Shown piece after piece: positions 24,221 through 35,311 of a DNA stretch of 64,000 bases; position 1 is the first letter of the stretch, and each line of letters begins with the position of its first letter. Where the stretch lies: contig JAHRBC010000004.1 of assembly GCA_022702545.1 (NCBI GenBank), positions 4,432,001-4,496,000 of the forward strand. The letters are read 5' to 3'. Under the pieces are notes generated by a model. That model was not told where the DNA came from, did no database searches, and saw only the letters and a program-made list of their open reading frames with translations. The position numbers were made by a program, and so were the translations under genes. The stretch comes from Phycomyces nitens (lineage: Eukaryota > Mucoromycota > Mucoromycetes > Mucorales > Phycomycetaceae).

Positions 24221-24664
24221 ATGTTACCTCACTGTCGATACTGCCGTCAGGAAGGGCATGTCATCTCGGTCTGTCCAGTAAGACCACCTCCGACACCTCG
24301 CTGTCAACGATGCGGAGACTCTTGCCATCTCATTGAAGAGTTGACTTGTCCCACACACCCTACCACTGTTACCCGAAAGGAAGCTTCAACCATCAAACGT
24401 ACTGCGGACATTGGCGCTACAGAACTTGCATGTTGTGCATCACCCATCAATGCCATCATTTCTCTCACCCGAGATGTACCAGCTTACTCCACAGCAACAA
24501 ATTCCACACTGCATAATGAAGATGTGGAGATCCAAGACGATCTCTTCCCCACTGGGACTTCCCCCACCTCACTCACCACCAGAATCATCCAGGTTGGCGA
24601 AGCCACCAAGGACATGACAGAGGAACAGAATAAAGCTTGGATACAGCAAGCTCGCAGCTGGTGA
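24221..24664 (+). pseudogene. LINE ORF1-type zinc-knuckle fragment
   Basis: MLPHCRYCRQEGHVISVCP is a CCHC knuckle (C-x2-C-x4-H-x4-C). A second motif, CQRCGDSCHLIEELTC, has lost the expected spacing. The upstream in-frame piece (about 24110-24220) includes an LGGDFNALILDRSK segment. Such knuckles bind nucleic acid in LINE ribonucleoprotein particles. The ORF ends before the first insertion. Confidence 0.6.
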
Positions 24665-24714
24665 TATCGATACCGAGATGGCAGATCCTACTTGCACATC
24701 TTCCAAGTCCAGTA

Positions 24715-25110
24715 AGTACTCTTATACTAGCCGGCCATAAATGTCCCAGACAGCGCTTTTGTAGCTGTTGTGTTTTAGGGTATTAAAACAATAAAAATAG
24801 TAATGGAGATATAGACAGTAAGTGAGTACTTTGAGACTGTATATAAGCTTGTCTTTATTAAGATACAAAATGTGCCGCTCTTTATATACTCTTTCAATGT
24901 GCTGTTATACAAGATCTTGGACTTCCTGATACGTGGGGACTTTCACCACATTAAGATATTAGATGGAGTAAGCCTCTGAGCTCAACATCCATGTTACTAT
25001 TATTCTGATGCATTGGTATACTTCGTATATCGTACCTTATTAGCTCTAAGCTAATCTGTACTTATAGCTTATGTATATGTAAAATATACGTTAATGAGGC
25101 TGGATCACCA
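24715..25110. mobile_element. 396-bp insertion in LINE, 5-bp target-site duplication CAGTA
   Basis: The LINE sequence ...TTCCAAGTC|CAGTA is followed by foreign AT-rich DNA, and CAGTA|GCCATTGCC resumes at 25111. The 5-bp direct repeat and the composition change mark an insertion. It could be a solo LTR or a short non-autonomous element; its ends do not read TG...CA, so the class is open. Confidence 0.55.
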
Positions 25111-25174
25111 CAGTAGCCATTGCCATACCAGCACCTCCCCCACCTTCTGTTCCTACTGATAGGGATACTATTAT

Positions 25175-26090
25175 GTAGAAATCAACGGTGAGTCCATCCG
25201 CCTCGGGACCCTCAATGTGAGAGGTCTTGCAAGTATGCTCTCCCAACCATCCTCCCCAAAACATTCACTATTCCGTCACCTTCAATCCTTCACACCTCCT
25301 CTTTCACTCCTTGCCCTTCGGGAAACGCATGCTCTTCCTGAACATAAAGCTTCATTTGACACATTCTTCCAAGCCCAGTCTAGTCTATGGACAAAACACT
25401 ATGGACTTGTCTCTTTTAACCTTCTTTTACTACTAACCTTGACCTCTGTCTCAGATGAATGAACGAGTCCTCGCGGTCCTCGTATCTCACCTGGACAATT
25501 GCATTGATCCCTTTAGCCTCATTATTGTCTACGGACCTAGCCCCACAGCATAACGACGTCCTTTTTACAATACTCTTACACACACACACTCCTCTTCTAC
25601 ATTCCACCACCCAACTTTCTTGCTTGGTGATTTCAACTACAATATGTACCGACACACAACACACCCCGCAGCTTGGCGCCATTTCCTTCAGCAACACTTC
25701 ACCGATGTCATCACTCCCATTAATACATCTCCACTTCCTACCTTCTACAACAGCCAACACCGCTTGTGCATTGACTATATATTCCGCCCTACATCATCTA
25801 TACGCACTTCCAACCCTGAAATCACTTTCCTTAACCCTACTTGGACAGATCACAGTCTTCTCACCACCTCTATCTCACTACTTCGCCCCTCCGGACCTGG
25901 TATACGGCGCTTCAACACAGCCTTCCTCCTACACGATGAGTTCCTCGAGCAACTCGCTGCTCTCTTAGACTCTGCTAGCGTCTCTCTTGGTTGCACGACC
26001 AATGCCCTGGATCAATGGGATATGCTTAATCAGGCTATAAAAAACCTTACAACCTCTTATGCCAAAAAAATATGCTCGACGCCGTCGAAA
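25175..26090 (+). pseudogene. LINE endonuclease (APE-like) domain, broken
   Basis: Motifs in order: GTLNVRGLA at the start, LALRETHALPE (catalytic ETH), LLGDFNYNMYR (GDFN), DYIF, and WTDHSLLTT (DH). These are the landmarks of exonuclease-endonuclease-phosphatase domains of L1-like LINEs, which nick target DNA. The reading frame shifts near 25440 and 25620. Confidence 0.75.
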
Positions 26091-26279
26091 TGCTAAATAT
26101 GCTCTGTACAAGGAACGTTCACACCTCCTACGCCACCTCTCCCTCCCCGGTCTGGCCCAGGTTGAAGCATGATTGCCGACATACTGGCAGGAAATGATCC
26201 AAGCAGACAAGGCAAAAGACAGAAACAGGAGGTTCAAAGATAAGTTATTTAATAAAATACGTTCGCTTGATCTTTCTAC

Positions 26280-26478
26280 GATCAAGCTCTACTGGTATTT
26301 ATATGTTTTCTAGCTAGGATAAAGATGTGTCTAAATATAATGATTGATAATTGGGGCGGGTGTGTATGCAAGAAATGAAAGTCTAAAGGTAGCTATGATT
26401 TATTGGTCTTCTATCTAGTATCCATTTTGGGGGTGTGGCGCGAAGACTGTTAGGAACCAGTCCTAACACATATAAACC
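26280..26478. mobile_element. 199-bp insertion in LINE, 5-bp target-site duplication TCTAC
   Basis: LINE coding ends ...GATCTT|TCTAC at 26279, and TCTAC|CACTGCCCTC resumes at 26479-26483, so the intervening 199 bp is foreign. Near its right end is the inverted repeat TGTTAGGA-ACCAG-TCCTAACA (26448-26468). There is no ORF. It is a short non-autonomous element of unknown class. Confidence 0.6.
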
Positions 26479-26483
26479 TCTAC

Positions 26484-28040
26484 CACTGCCCTCCTAGCGC
26501 AACGTGCGAGTGTTCGATGGACCGAAGAGGGGGAGCAATTCAATGCTTACTTCTATCGAGTCATTAAATCTCGCGCCATCTCTCGTTCCATCACTTCCCT
26601 ACATGACCCTACTACCGATCAGACATTCACCTCAACCTCAGCACTTCTGGCCCATAACCGTCAATTCTACCAAACCCTATATACCTCTGAACCAATTAAC
26701 CACCAAGCTACTACTGATCTCATACAGCATGTTCCTTCTTCAGCACACCTCACATCTTCTGATGCCTTCTTCCTCATATGCCCTAGCACTGCACTCGAAC
26801 CCGATGACATTCTCAAATATACACCCACCAACTCTTGCCCTGGTTTGGATAGGCTTCCGTATCCTTTGTGGAAACATTTACTCTTCCATCTCTATGTTCG
26901 TAAACTTGCTATGGCTGTATACCAGAATGCACTCCATGGTGTTTTTCCATTATCCTGGCTCGAGACGATTCTGGTCTTAATTCCCAAAGCTGGAGATACC
27001 TCGGTACTCAAGAACTGGCGTCCAATCTCGCTCATTAACTGCGATGTAAAATTGTTTACCAAGCTGCTGACAGCCAGGATCCGGCTATCTATTAATCCTC
27101 TCATCACTCCTTTTCAATCTGGATTCATGTCTAATCGTTTTATTGCTGATAACGGTCTCCTCACTCACCTTACCATGCATCATGCCCAACTGTCCAAGCA
27201 CCCAGGTGTGGCTCTGCTTCTGGATCAAGAAAAAGCTTATGATCGTGTTCACCCCACATACCTCCGCCTAATACTCTCCCGATTTCAGTTCCCTGTGGTT
27301 TTCATTGACACCATACTCTCCCTTTGTTTCTCTACACAGATCCACGTCAATGTCAACGGTTTTGTTTCCTCTCAATTTTCATCGGACCGTGGGCTGAGAC
27401 GAGGTGACCCTCTGTCCCCTCTCCTTTTCAACTTGGCTTTGAGCCATTACTTCGTATCATCCTTGCTTCCCCATCACTCTCCGGCTTCACCTTTGACATT
27501 CCTTCCCATATCACTCCTCCCCATCTTCTCACCTCTCCTAAACCTCTCAAGCTATTAGCCTATGCCGGTTATTTGCTCATCCTTCTGCCATCTCCCTCTG
27601 AACTCGACTCACTACTCTCCATCCTGTCCCTGTATGTCCGAGCTTCTAATGCTAGAGTCAATCTAGGTAAAACCGTTGTAGTCTCCCTCTCTGGCACTTT
27701 TGTTCCTGACTGGGGTCCTGTCCTTGCCGCCGCAGATATCACCAACCTCTATGACCGACAATCTGTCAATGCCATCCGCTACCTCGGTTTTCCTCTCACT
27801 TTCCACCCTCGCCAGCTGGAATCTTTTCGCTCCGCCCTCCTCAGCAAACTTGACAATCACTACCTTGTTCTTGCGCAGCGTCGTTTATCTGTTCAGGGTA
27901 AAAGCCTTGTAGCTAACTCTCTCCTTCTTAGTACACTACGGCACGTCTTATATGTCATGTCGGCTCCGGCCTCTTTCTTCGCATCAATTCGCAAATCAAT
28001 TCGAAACCATCTCTCGCTCGGATTTGGTATCACCTCATAG
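26484..28040 (+). pseudogene. LINE reverse transcriptase, active site destroyed
   Basis: Frames read WTEEGEQFNAYFYRV, LVLIPKAGDTSVLKNWRPIS, QSGFMSNRFI, LLDQEKAYDRVHPTYL (motif A) and DRGLRRGDPLSPLLFNLAL (motif B). Motif C, normally YADD, reads YAGY at 27561-27572, so both catalytic aspartates are lost. A one-base deletion after FNLAL (about 27445) shifts the frame just before motif C. The thumb region continues to 28040. Confidence 0.85.
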
Positions 28041-28749
28041 GATTATCTGTGCCAACCTCGCTGAAAAGGCGGTTTGAGACTTATTGATCCAGAATGCCAG
28101 CAAAAGACTCTGTAATTACGCTGGATATTACCTATCCTCCGCGATTATTATGCCCGATCCAAGTATGTCCTTCCCTGTATTAATTTTCTTCTACAGCTTC
28201 ACCTCTCTTCGCCCTCCCCATCTACTGGACTTTTATTTCCTCCCCATCACTCTACCCTCCATCTTCCTCTACAGTCGCTTCTTCGTGCTAGTTCACGCAT
28301 TCTTCCTTCCACGCTCCCTCTTTCTATTCGTTTTTCTCCCACTACTGCCCTCACTATCCCTCTTCATGCCATTTGGACCTTCCTTCTCCCATTCCCCATA
28401 CCCATATGGAATCACAAAGGGCTTTTCGGCTACCATGCTTTTGTGGTGAACACCCAAAGAGTTCTCTGTCATCGGCCAGCAAATAGTGTTGGAGATGCCA
28501 GGAACCGCCTTCTCTCATTCTTCTGCCACCTCGAAGAAGCCAAGATTGTCCTTTAGTTGTGGTTTGTATCACTTCTACTACCTTCCTCACTCGACTCTTC
28601 TCTGGCTGAGAACAGGTTTCTCTCACTGATGTCGCTGGTTGAAATTGATGGGCGCCCTCTCTTCAAAGCTAGAACTGGCTCACTACGTCGACACCTCCTC
28701 CCATTGCCTTCATCTCTCTCTCCCTGACCTCAACTGGAAACATTTTTGG

Positions 28750-29287
28750 CGATGGTCTACGCCCCCACAGAACCGGAACACTTTGGTGGAAAATCCTGTG
28801 GAAACAGAGTCCCAACACTGTCTTCGTTTTTCACCACACTACCTCCTTCCTCCCCAACCCCACCTACCCAATCTGCCTTGAGGATATAGACACACTGTCA
28901 CACTTTGTCTTCTTGTGCTCTAGAAAGCAACCCATCTTCTGGGTGGCAGTTCTCGATCAGTTTGCCCCGAACCTTTCCATAACAGACTCCATTGCCCTAC
29001 TCACCCAGACTCCCCTCTCTCCGTCCATCTCTCCATCCATCTCTCCGTCCATCCAAATAGCCATTGGGTCTATAACCGCTCGTACCATCTGGAAAGGCCA
29101 ATGGGCTTTCATCTTTAATAGCACCCCTTTCTTGCTTGGGCCGATTGTGGCTGAGGCCTCAAAGGCCATACAACAAACATCATATTTCAATAGTGGTTAC
29201 ATGGCGAATGATATTCAAGTTGTCGCTTTCTTTTTTCCTTTTAAAACGAACCATTTCATTTATAATCTCCTCATCTCATGCATTTAA
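28750..29287 (+). pseudogene. LINE C-terminal region with zf-RVT-like motif
   Basis: The segment around CLEDIDTLSHFVFLCSRK resembles the zinc-binding C-terminal region (C..C...H....C) after the RT domain in plant and fungal L1-like elements. A final ORF, 28913-29287, includes a local 12-bp repeat (CTCCATCCATCT-type, SPSISPSISPS). The region between 28040 and 28750 is frameshifted. Confidence 0.5.
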
Positions 29288-29439
29288 GAAAGTTTAAGCG
29301 GTGCAAACAGAAGGTATAAAGATATTACTCTCAAAGATGGAATGTATAAATTAACATGTATTGTTCTGCTCTTACATAATTAAACCATTGTCCGCCTGAA
29401 TGTCATTTTTTTTTTGCAATCTTTTTAATATCCCAATGA

Positions 29440-29660
29440 AACCGTGTCTGCCGAACGCTCTCTGTCAAGTACTCTGATGCTGACTTCATGACCGCCTGTA
29501 AGGCACGATTGGTGTTCCTGTTGCCAAGTGCAACTCATGAACCCACCCCGCCCCAGTGCCTGATTGAAACAGCGTCTACCAAACGCTTTGTGTCAAGTAC
29601 TCTTATGCTGATTTCATAATTGTCTGCCAGGTATGATTGGAACCATTATTATAAGTCAGA
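29440..29660. repeat. two-copy ~80-bp direct repeat
   Basis: GTGTCTGCCGAACGCTCTCT, followed by TCAAGTACTCTGATGCTGAC, recurs ~130 bp later as GCGTCTACCAAACGCTTTGT, followed by TCAAGTACTCTTATGCTGAT. Both run on to ...ATGATTGG or ...ACGATTGG. The copies are ~80% alike. Origin unknown. Confidence 0.65.
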
Positions 29661-29814
29661 GTTATGAGTAAATAAAAAAGAAATATGATTGTTTAAAAAC
29701 TCTTAATATTTATTAATCTTGAGGGTAAAATCTGTTTATACATGGGTTTCACATTAGAATTTGGTTTGTGGCCGACAATTTAACTCTTTTGCATGTCTAA
29801 TGTTGGGCAATTTT

Positions 29815-30010
29815 TGGATCCTCTCTCAGGTCCCCATATCCCTAACTGGCAGTCCAATCTCCTCCAGCACAATATAACGACTTGTTCTGATCACTCCTCG
29901 CCTACTCCTCTTCACTATCTCGGTTTCTTCCCCCTCATCTAATCACTGGATCAGCACAATTCTTTTTGTAACTTTTTTTTTGTATTGTTTAATTCTTTCT
30001 GTAATAAAAT
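29815..30010 (+). other. CT-rich fragment, possible second LINE 3' tail
   Basis: A pyrimidine-rich stretch (CACTCCTCGCCTACTCCTCT and neighbours) is followed by TTTTTTTTTGTATTGTTTAATTCTTTCTGTAATAAAATG. This looks like a LINE 3' untranslated region with a polyadenylation-like end. It has no coding content. The assignment rests on composition only. Confidence 0.3.
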
Positions 30011-30323
30011 GTTGTCTAAAATTGAACACTGGAAAAATGGGTTTTGTGACGGAGGTCAACGTCAAAGTCATAAGTCGTTGTCATATTTGGCCGGCCCTGT
30101 ATAATCACTCAATCACACATTTGAATAAATTCAGTCTTCTCACTAAATATTGTGTATCAATTGAACAGTACACTCATAAGAATTCTCACTTAACCTAGCC
30201 ACAACTACCGATTCCTAAAGATTATAACATAGCCGATTTCTAAGACTACTCTAAGAGCCATACGCCAATAGGGTAAAATGAGAGACGTTCTGTATCATAA
30301 TCGATACAGTTTGAATACCCATG

Positions 30324-30341
30324 TGTAGGCAAAGCTGCCTA
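30324..30341. other. perfect short hairpin
   Basis: GTAGGCA-AAGC-TGCCTAC gives a 7-bp perfect stem with a 4-nt loop in AT-rich DNA. It stands alone. It could be part of an element end or chance. Confidence 0.4.
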
Positions 30342-30465
30342 CCTGTGAAAAATTTGGGCAATTTTGTTCAAATATTTTTGGAGACCTTTTGACGAACATA
30401 TCCAATTATGCTTATTAAAAAAATTGAACAAAGGGTGGTATTTTACGGTTGACCAGGCCTAATAT

Positions 30466-30680
30466 TAGCGATTGGCAATCAAGAAGTGTTGGGATTACTA
30501 GTAGCCCTTTTCACCACATTTGAGCCAGTTTGCAAAAAAAAAAATGAATGAAACCACCTTAGTTTACCAATACACAAATATTATGAACTGTTAGTACAGC
30601 CTAACTAACCCTAACCTTTGACTTTTCAAAAAAAAAATTGTTCATACTACAGTTAATTATGGTTCGAACATCGTTAATCT
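30466..30680 (+). repeat. dispersed repeat, second copy of the 18.16-kb block
   Basis: It carries the same sequence as 18155-18280 with an extra ~75-bp piece around 30,555-30,630. It is preceded by TAATATTAGCGATT, and a near-identical TAATATTAGCAATT flanks the element end at 19,049. The two loci therefore share two separate sequence blocks. Confidence 0.65.
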
Positions 30681-31400
30681 TAGGAGACACCTGTAAAGTA
30701 CTTGATACTACACATAATATTTTCACTGTTTCGACAAAAAAACTTGAGAGTGACCACTTGGCTTTTGTCCAGCTCGTGTCTTGACATTTGATCTTGTCCT
30801 ACAAAAAAAAAGACATTTGGTCTTGTGTAACTCTGTCCCCTAAAGAACGGCCCCCTTTCTCTCTTTTCAATACAATCACTTGTCTCTTTTCATGAAAAAA
30901 TATCACGTAAAATTAAGAAAACATTTGTACAAAATATCTTGCTTCTAACATTTGAAATAAGAGAGAAATCCTTTAAAAACTATACATCTTTACTTTTTCG
31001 CAGGTTGTACAATAAAATAAATAGCTGTAATTGGTTGTAAATTCAAATTCATTTGCTTATTAATGGCCAAATGTCCCACCCAAATCTAATTACACCAATG
31101 ATATTCTCTTCCGATTGGGGTTTACATTTAACCTTATCATGACAGAAAGTAATTGTGTTTGCTAAATATGTAGAGAAACAAATATATAGAGTATATTAGA
31201 GATAAGGATATAAAAGAAACGAAAATTTAAGAAAGATCAATGACTTCTGACGATACAGTATTTAAGGTTGTGTCAGTGTCAGTGGCAAATCGATTAATCT
31301 TGTGCTTTGGGAATTGACCTCAACAATTCCAACTTGTTGTAAAACAGTCAACTATAGGCCCTCTACAGACAGCATCAAAGTAGAGCGCATTAACCTCCGG

Positions 31401-34334
31401 CTAGGACCGATGTACATGAGGCTTAACTTTGACTGTTATCCAGTGACACCTATGCACATGGTGCAAGACCATCGGCAATGGCTTTCCTTTGAGAGGCTTC
31501 GGATCTTGGAGGGGAAGATATGTTACTGGTAGGATGCTCCGATCATCCGAGTACGCACAAACAGGCTCTTTATAGGTGCCAGCAATTACCTGAGCACAGT
31601 CTGGTACAGAGAACCACATTGATGAAGGGCATGAAGGGATATTAGGACCAAGGGCAGGATCAATGTCAGAGCCAAAAGCAATGACCTTTTTCACCTCAGC
31701 AACATCCATCCCAAAGTTTTGCTCATACAATTCTCCGTGTGTAGCCATCGTCGTCAACATCTTCTTCTTCACCAAAGGGAATTGGTCTTCACCCCTTTCT
31801 TTCAAGTGTAGAAACACACGAAAGCCGCACCAACCATCAGACTTGGGGTTGAATGCCAAGGAAACGGCAGAAGGCTCGATCTGGAGTGGTAGATCAAAGT
31901 TAAGCTCAATGTTTTTTGCCCTTTTTTGACTGGGCAAGTCATAGACATAGTCATCGAGAAGATGATTGGGTCTTTTGAACGTGGTGGAGAGTGTTTTAGC
32001 TAAATACCATTTATATGAAAAAGGGATTAGTTCTAGTACTATTTTTATGGTTAAAACATTATAGCTATTACCTTCTTCGAGAGGCTCTTGCATTTCTGCG
32101 AATTTTTTCTCAATCTCTTTGAGCTACAAAAAATATAAATTAAGAAATCATGTTTTTCTTGGTTATAAAATATCAATAATACGTTACCTGTTTGAAGAGA
32201 TGCATCGACTGACTCCTTCATCGACTTCTGGATCTCGTCTCGGATCATCTCTTTAAGATTACCCTAAAATACATGTCAATTTGAATGGATGTACATATTT
32301 GTATAGATGTATATTATTTACCCTTCCCTTCTGAGCAAGAAGGTGCCTATGCTTGTGCAAGACAAAATCCTTTAGAAGAGCAGATTTTCTTTTGACAAGC
32401 TTTGGTCTTCCGGGAGCTCGAACCTCACTTGCTAAAGGGAATCCAACCTCAGGGTGCTCGGTGCTTTTTCCTCGATTTTTGACCAGGTCATCAACCTTTG
32501 CCATCAGATCCTGGACTTGTTGATCACCTTCACAGCGAAGAAACAACTGTTCCAAATTGGAAATCGACTTCATCCACTGAGCTGGTTTCTCAACAATCAA
32601 TTTGGCAGGACTGGAGGCAGTGGTGAGCGATTGCTTTTTATGAGATTCTAGTGCTGAGGAAAGTATCCACCTCTCTGGAACATCTGACAATGATAGCGTA
32701 CGATCTCTTGGTAGATCATGGCAACAAGGCAAGCCAAACACAACCTTTACTCTGCAGTGACACGGTTTCTCAGGAATTATTTCCTCAAGAAGTTCCGCTC
32801 GGATAGCAATCAAGGCCATTCTGGAAGTTGAGTGCACTAATTCACGGAGCCGAAGGTCACCATATATTCTGGCATCTGTGATAGTTGCTTCATCAAGTTC
32901 GCGATCTTGATAGTCTCCTTCAAACTGCAAAAGGTATGAGCAAATCTGCTCGAACGAAGAATCCAAAGACTGGAGAGCCGAGATACTTCTTTTGAGAGCA
33001 TTATGGCCACTTTCAACCCGTTGGGTAGTCACACAGTCAAAATGCTTGAGGTTACTGGTAAGGTAGCCAGCCCACTTTTCCTGGCAACTCATCCATTCTT
33101 CTTCAAAGTACCTCTCGAAAGTACGCTTCTCATTGCCTTTTTGGTAGGTGGATTCCTGGAAGTTGTCCTTGGCTTGGAGATCTTCTCGGGAGGCAAGAGT
33201 TCTGAACAGCATAAGCTTCTCAGAGAAGGTTTGAGCATCAGCATTGAAGATCATGCTATTTATCAATTGCGTGCATATCTCTCGCTCTTTGCATGGCTTC
33301 ATAGTTTTCTTTGCCATCTTGGCAATATTGTTAATCATGTGCCAGCCACAGAGAAGTTTCTTGTTTATGGGGAACACCATATCCAGCGCATTCATCAAAG
33401 CTTTGCACTTGTCAGTTACAAAGAGTGGAGGTTGTTCGATTCCTTCGAGAACAATTGCTTTCAAAGATTCCATAAACCAGACGTAGCTGGGTTCTGTCTC
33501 ATCAGCTACCCATGCAAATCCCACAGGAAAACTTTTCAATCGTTCTCCACCAAGGTTACTAACACCTTCAACGCAAACCAAAGGCATTTTTGCACAGTTG
33601 GTCTTGTATGTCGCATCCACAATAAATACTTCTGGAAAACGGCGGGCTCTTTTGATCATTGTCTCATTGGTAAAGAAGATGTGCGTGAGACTGTTTCTCT
33701 CATTGAACTTGTAGAGAACAGAGAAACCTTTTGCCTCCATATTTCTAATGAGTATAGTCGCAGAATTTCTAGCATCTTCATCACCACGGGTAGCACTGTA
33801 CTTCAGATTGTTGATGTCGCTGATCCTCAGCTTTCTCATACCAGTGATTTTATCACTAATGGCCTTTTGAGCATCACAGGCCTTTGCATGGTTCTCTAGC
33901 ATTGTCTTGGCAATACTAGCATCCTCGGAAGTCAAAAGAGACATTCTTCCTTGATGGGAAGAGGCCAAGTTCTTGGGGGTGATGGGGTGGTTGTGACAAT
34001 GCTCATTTTTACTACGAGCTGGCAATTGAAGATATCTCTCGTTCTTTTGGAACGAGAACCTCAACAAAAAGGGGCATCCAGTGAGAGAAGAATTGGGTGC
34101 TCTCTTTCTTTTCTCATCACTGATATTGCGCTTGTCACGATAAGCGCCAGCTTTTCCACATGCGAGATGAAGAATGGGAAACTTTCCCTCCTTAATCTTG
34201 ATCGTAAAGTTGTTGGAAATGGCATAGTCATTCACGGCTTGAAGAACACTTTGCTTATCAGGGTAGCCATTCTCAGGGAATGTGAATGGTGTTTCAACGG
34301 GATACATCTCAGATGAAACAGTGTTGGTATTCAT
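31401..34334 (-). CDS. Mutator-like (MULE/FAR1-type) transposase fused to an OTU-type cysteine protease, 4 exons
   Basis: Minus-strand exons 34334-32322, 32263-32188, 32116-32072 and 31999-31401 join in phase to 910 aa with no stop. The N-terminus has a FAR1-like zinc-binding region (C.P..R, then HCHNHP). The MULE DDE core is FIVDATYKTN (D240), FVTDKCKALM (D308), LLCGWHM, and VESGHNALKR (E441). A SWIM zinc finger C525-x-C527-x9-C537-x-H539 follows. After a coiled-coil-like linker, the C-terminal ~200 residues hold an OTU signature: SDGWCGFR (D766, C769) and CHWITVKV (H897). The transposase should cut and join DNA; the OTU part would cleave ubiquitin-like conjugates. Intron 2 needs an AAG acceptor (32117) to keep frame. 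Terminal repeats were not identified. It could still be active. Confidence 0.82.
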
Positions 34335-34528
34335 TTTAAATAAAAGAGTACTGTAACCATATAACAATATTTATTAAGTTATACATGTCATATAGGAATG
34401 CTAATGTATTTAGTTTTGGAAAGACTATTTTATATTCTTACAGTTAAATGTCAAAGTGTATTTAAAGGGGGTTTGTTTATATTTTTCCGAGAAATGGGAA
34501 TAAATTATCGATGGGACAGTGTGTGCTT

Positions 34529-34898
34529 ATACCGATTTTTGAATCCTATCTGGTGAATGTGACATGTTATTTCGTGAAAGTGCCATTTGGATTTCGTGAT
34601 TGTTCCGTTTCAATTTTCACTGGATAGGCCAGAGAACAAGGAAGACAAGGCCCAAATGTCCCACCCACCCACACCTGTAACGATTATTCGCTGATCAATT
34701 AGATGCACAAAGAATAAGAAATTACTTTATACAATTTTTTGCTGTTTTAATAATATGATGATTAATAGCACTTGGGCCTTGTCTTCCTTGCTCTCTGGCC
34801 TATCCAGTGAAAATTGAAACGGAACAATCACGAAATCCAAATTGCACTTTCACGAAATAACATGTCACATTCACCAGATAGGATTCAAAAATCGGTAT
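34529..34898. mobile_element. foldback (inverted-repeat) element, ~128-bp arms
   Basis: Arm 1 (34529-34656) and arm 2 (34771-34898) are reverse complements differing at only about three bases, around a 114-bp spacer. Arm 1 starts ATACCGATTTTTGAATCC and ends near AAGGAAGACAAGGCCCAA. The single strand could fold into a long hairpin. It lies 195 bp upstream of the MULE gene and may be a MITE or a MULE-related foldback. Neither arm carries an ORF of note, although its inner end matches the gypsy leader at 42.61 kb. Confidence 0.9.
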
Positions 34899-35311
34899 CG
34901 TCTCAAAGACGTACAAGTCAGACATTATAAAGATGGTCACAATAAATTGTCCGGCCCGTGGCCCCCTGTCTCCTTACTAAACTGGATTCGTGTCCCCTAA
35001 TATCACTGTATAAACAACTCATTATATTATTTCAAAAATCTTTAAAATATTTTCATAAGTTCATTTCGATCCCGAATGTAACTCGTATTTTGGATTGACA
35101 ATTTACTGTTCACGTTGTGGGAAGAAGACCGAGTTTATTTAAATGAGCTTTTTAGTGATTATATAGGGTGGTCCTGATATGGTAATATTAAAAGGCTTTA
35201 GCGTTGACCCCCGTCACAGCAGTATATGAGAATAAAAAACCCAAAACCTTTCAATTATTTTCTTTTCGTGTTTTAAAAACAAACTACATATACCACAAAC
35301 CCTTATTAACC

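Larger units (their letters stand above)
24100..29287 (+). mobile_element. degenerate L1-like LINE retrotransposon
   Basis: In order on the plus strand: a zinc-knuckle ORF (24221-24664), an APE-type endonuclease region (about 25175-26090), a reverse transcriptase (about 26485-28040), and a C-terminal region with a zf-RVT-like block (about 28750-29287). Frameshifts and stops break every ORF, and two unrelated insertions (24715-25110 and 26280-26478) interrupt it. The 5' start is uncertain. No poly(A) tail was seen at the 3' end, although a CT-rich fragment at 29.8-30.0 kb could be a LINE tail. The element is dead. Confidence 0.88.

Noticed and set aside
33003..33899. 298-codon plus-strand ORF within the MULE gene
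   Set aside because: It is antisense to the transposase, which has catalytic motifs in the minus frame.
31069..34668. AAATGTCCCACCC at both 31,069 and 34,653 as terminal repeats of the MULE
   Set aside because: The two copies are in direct, not inverted, orientation and too short to define element ends.
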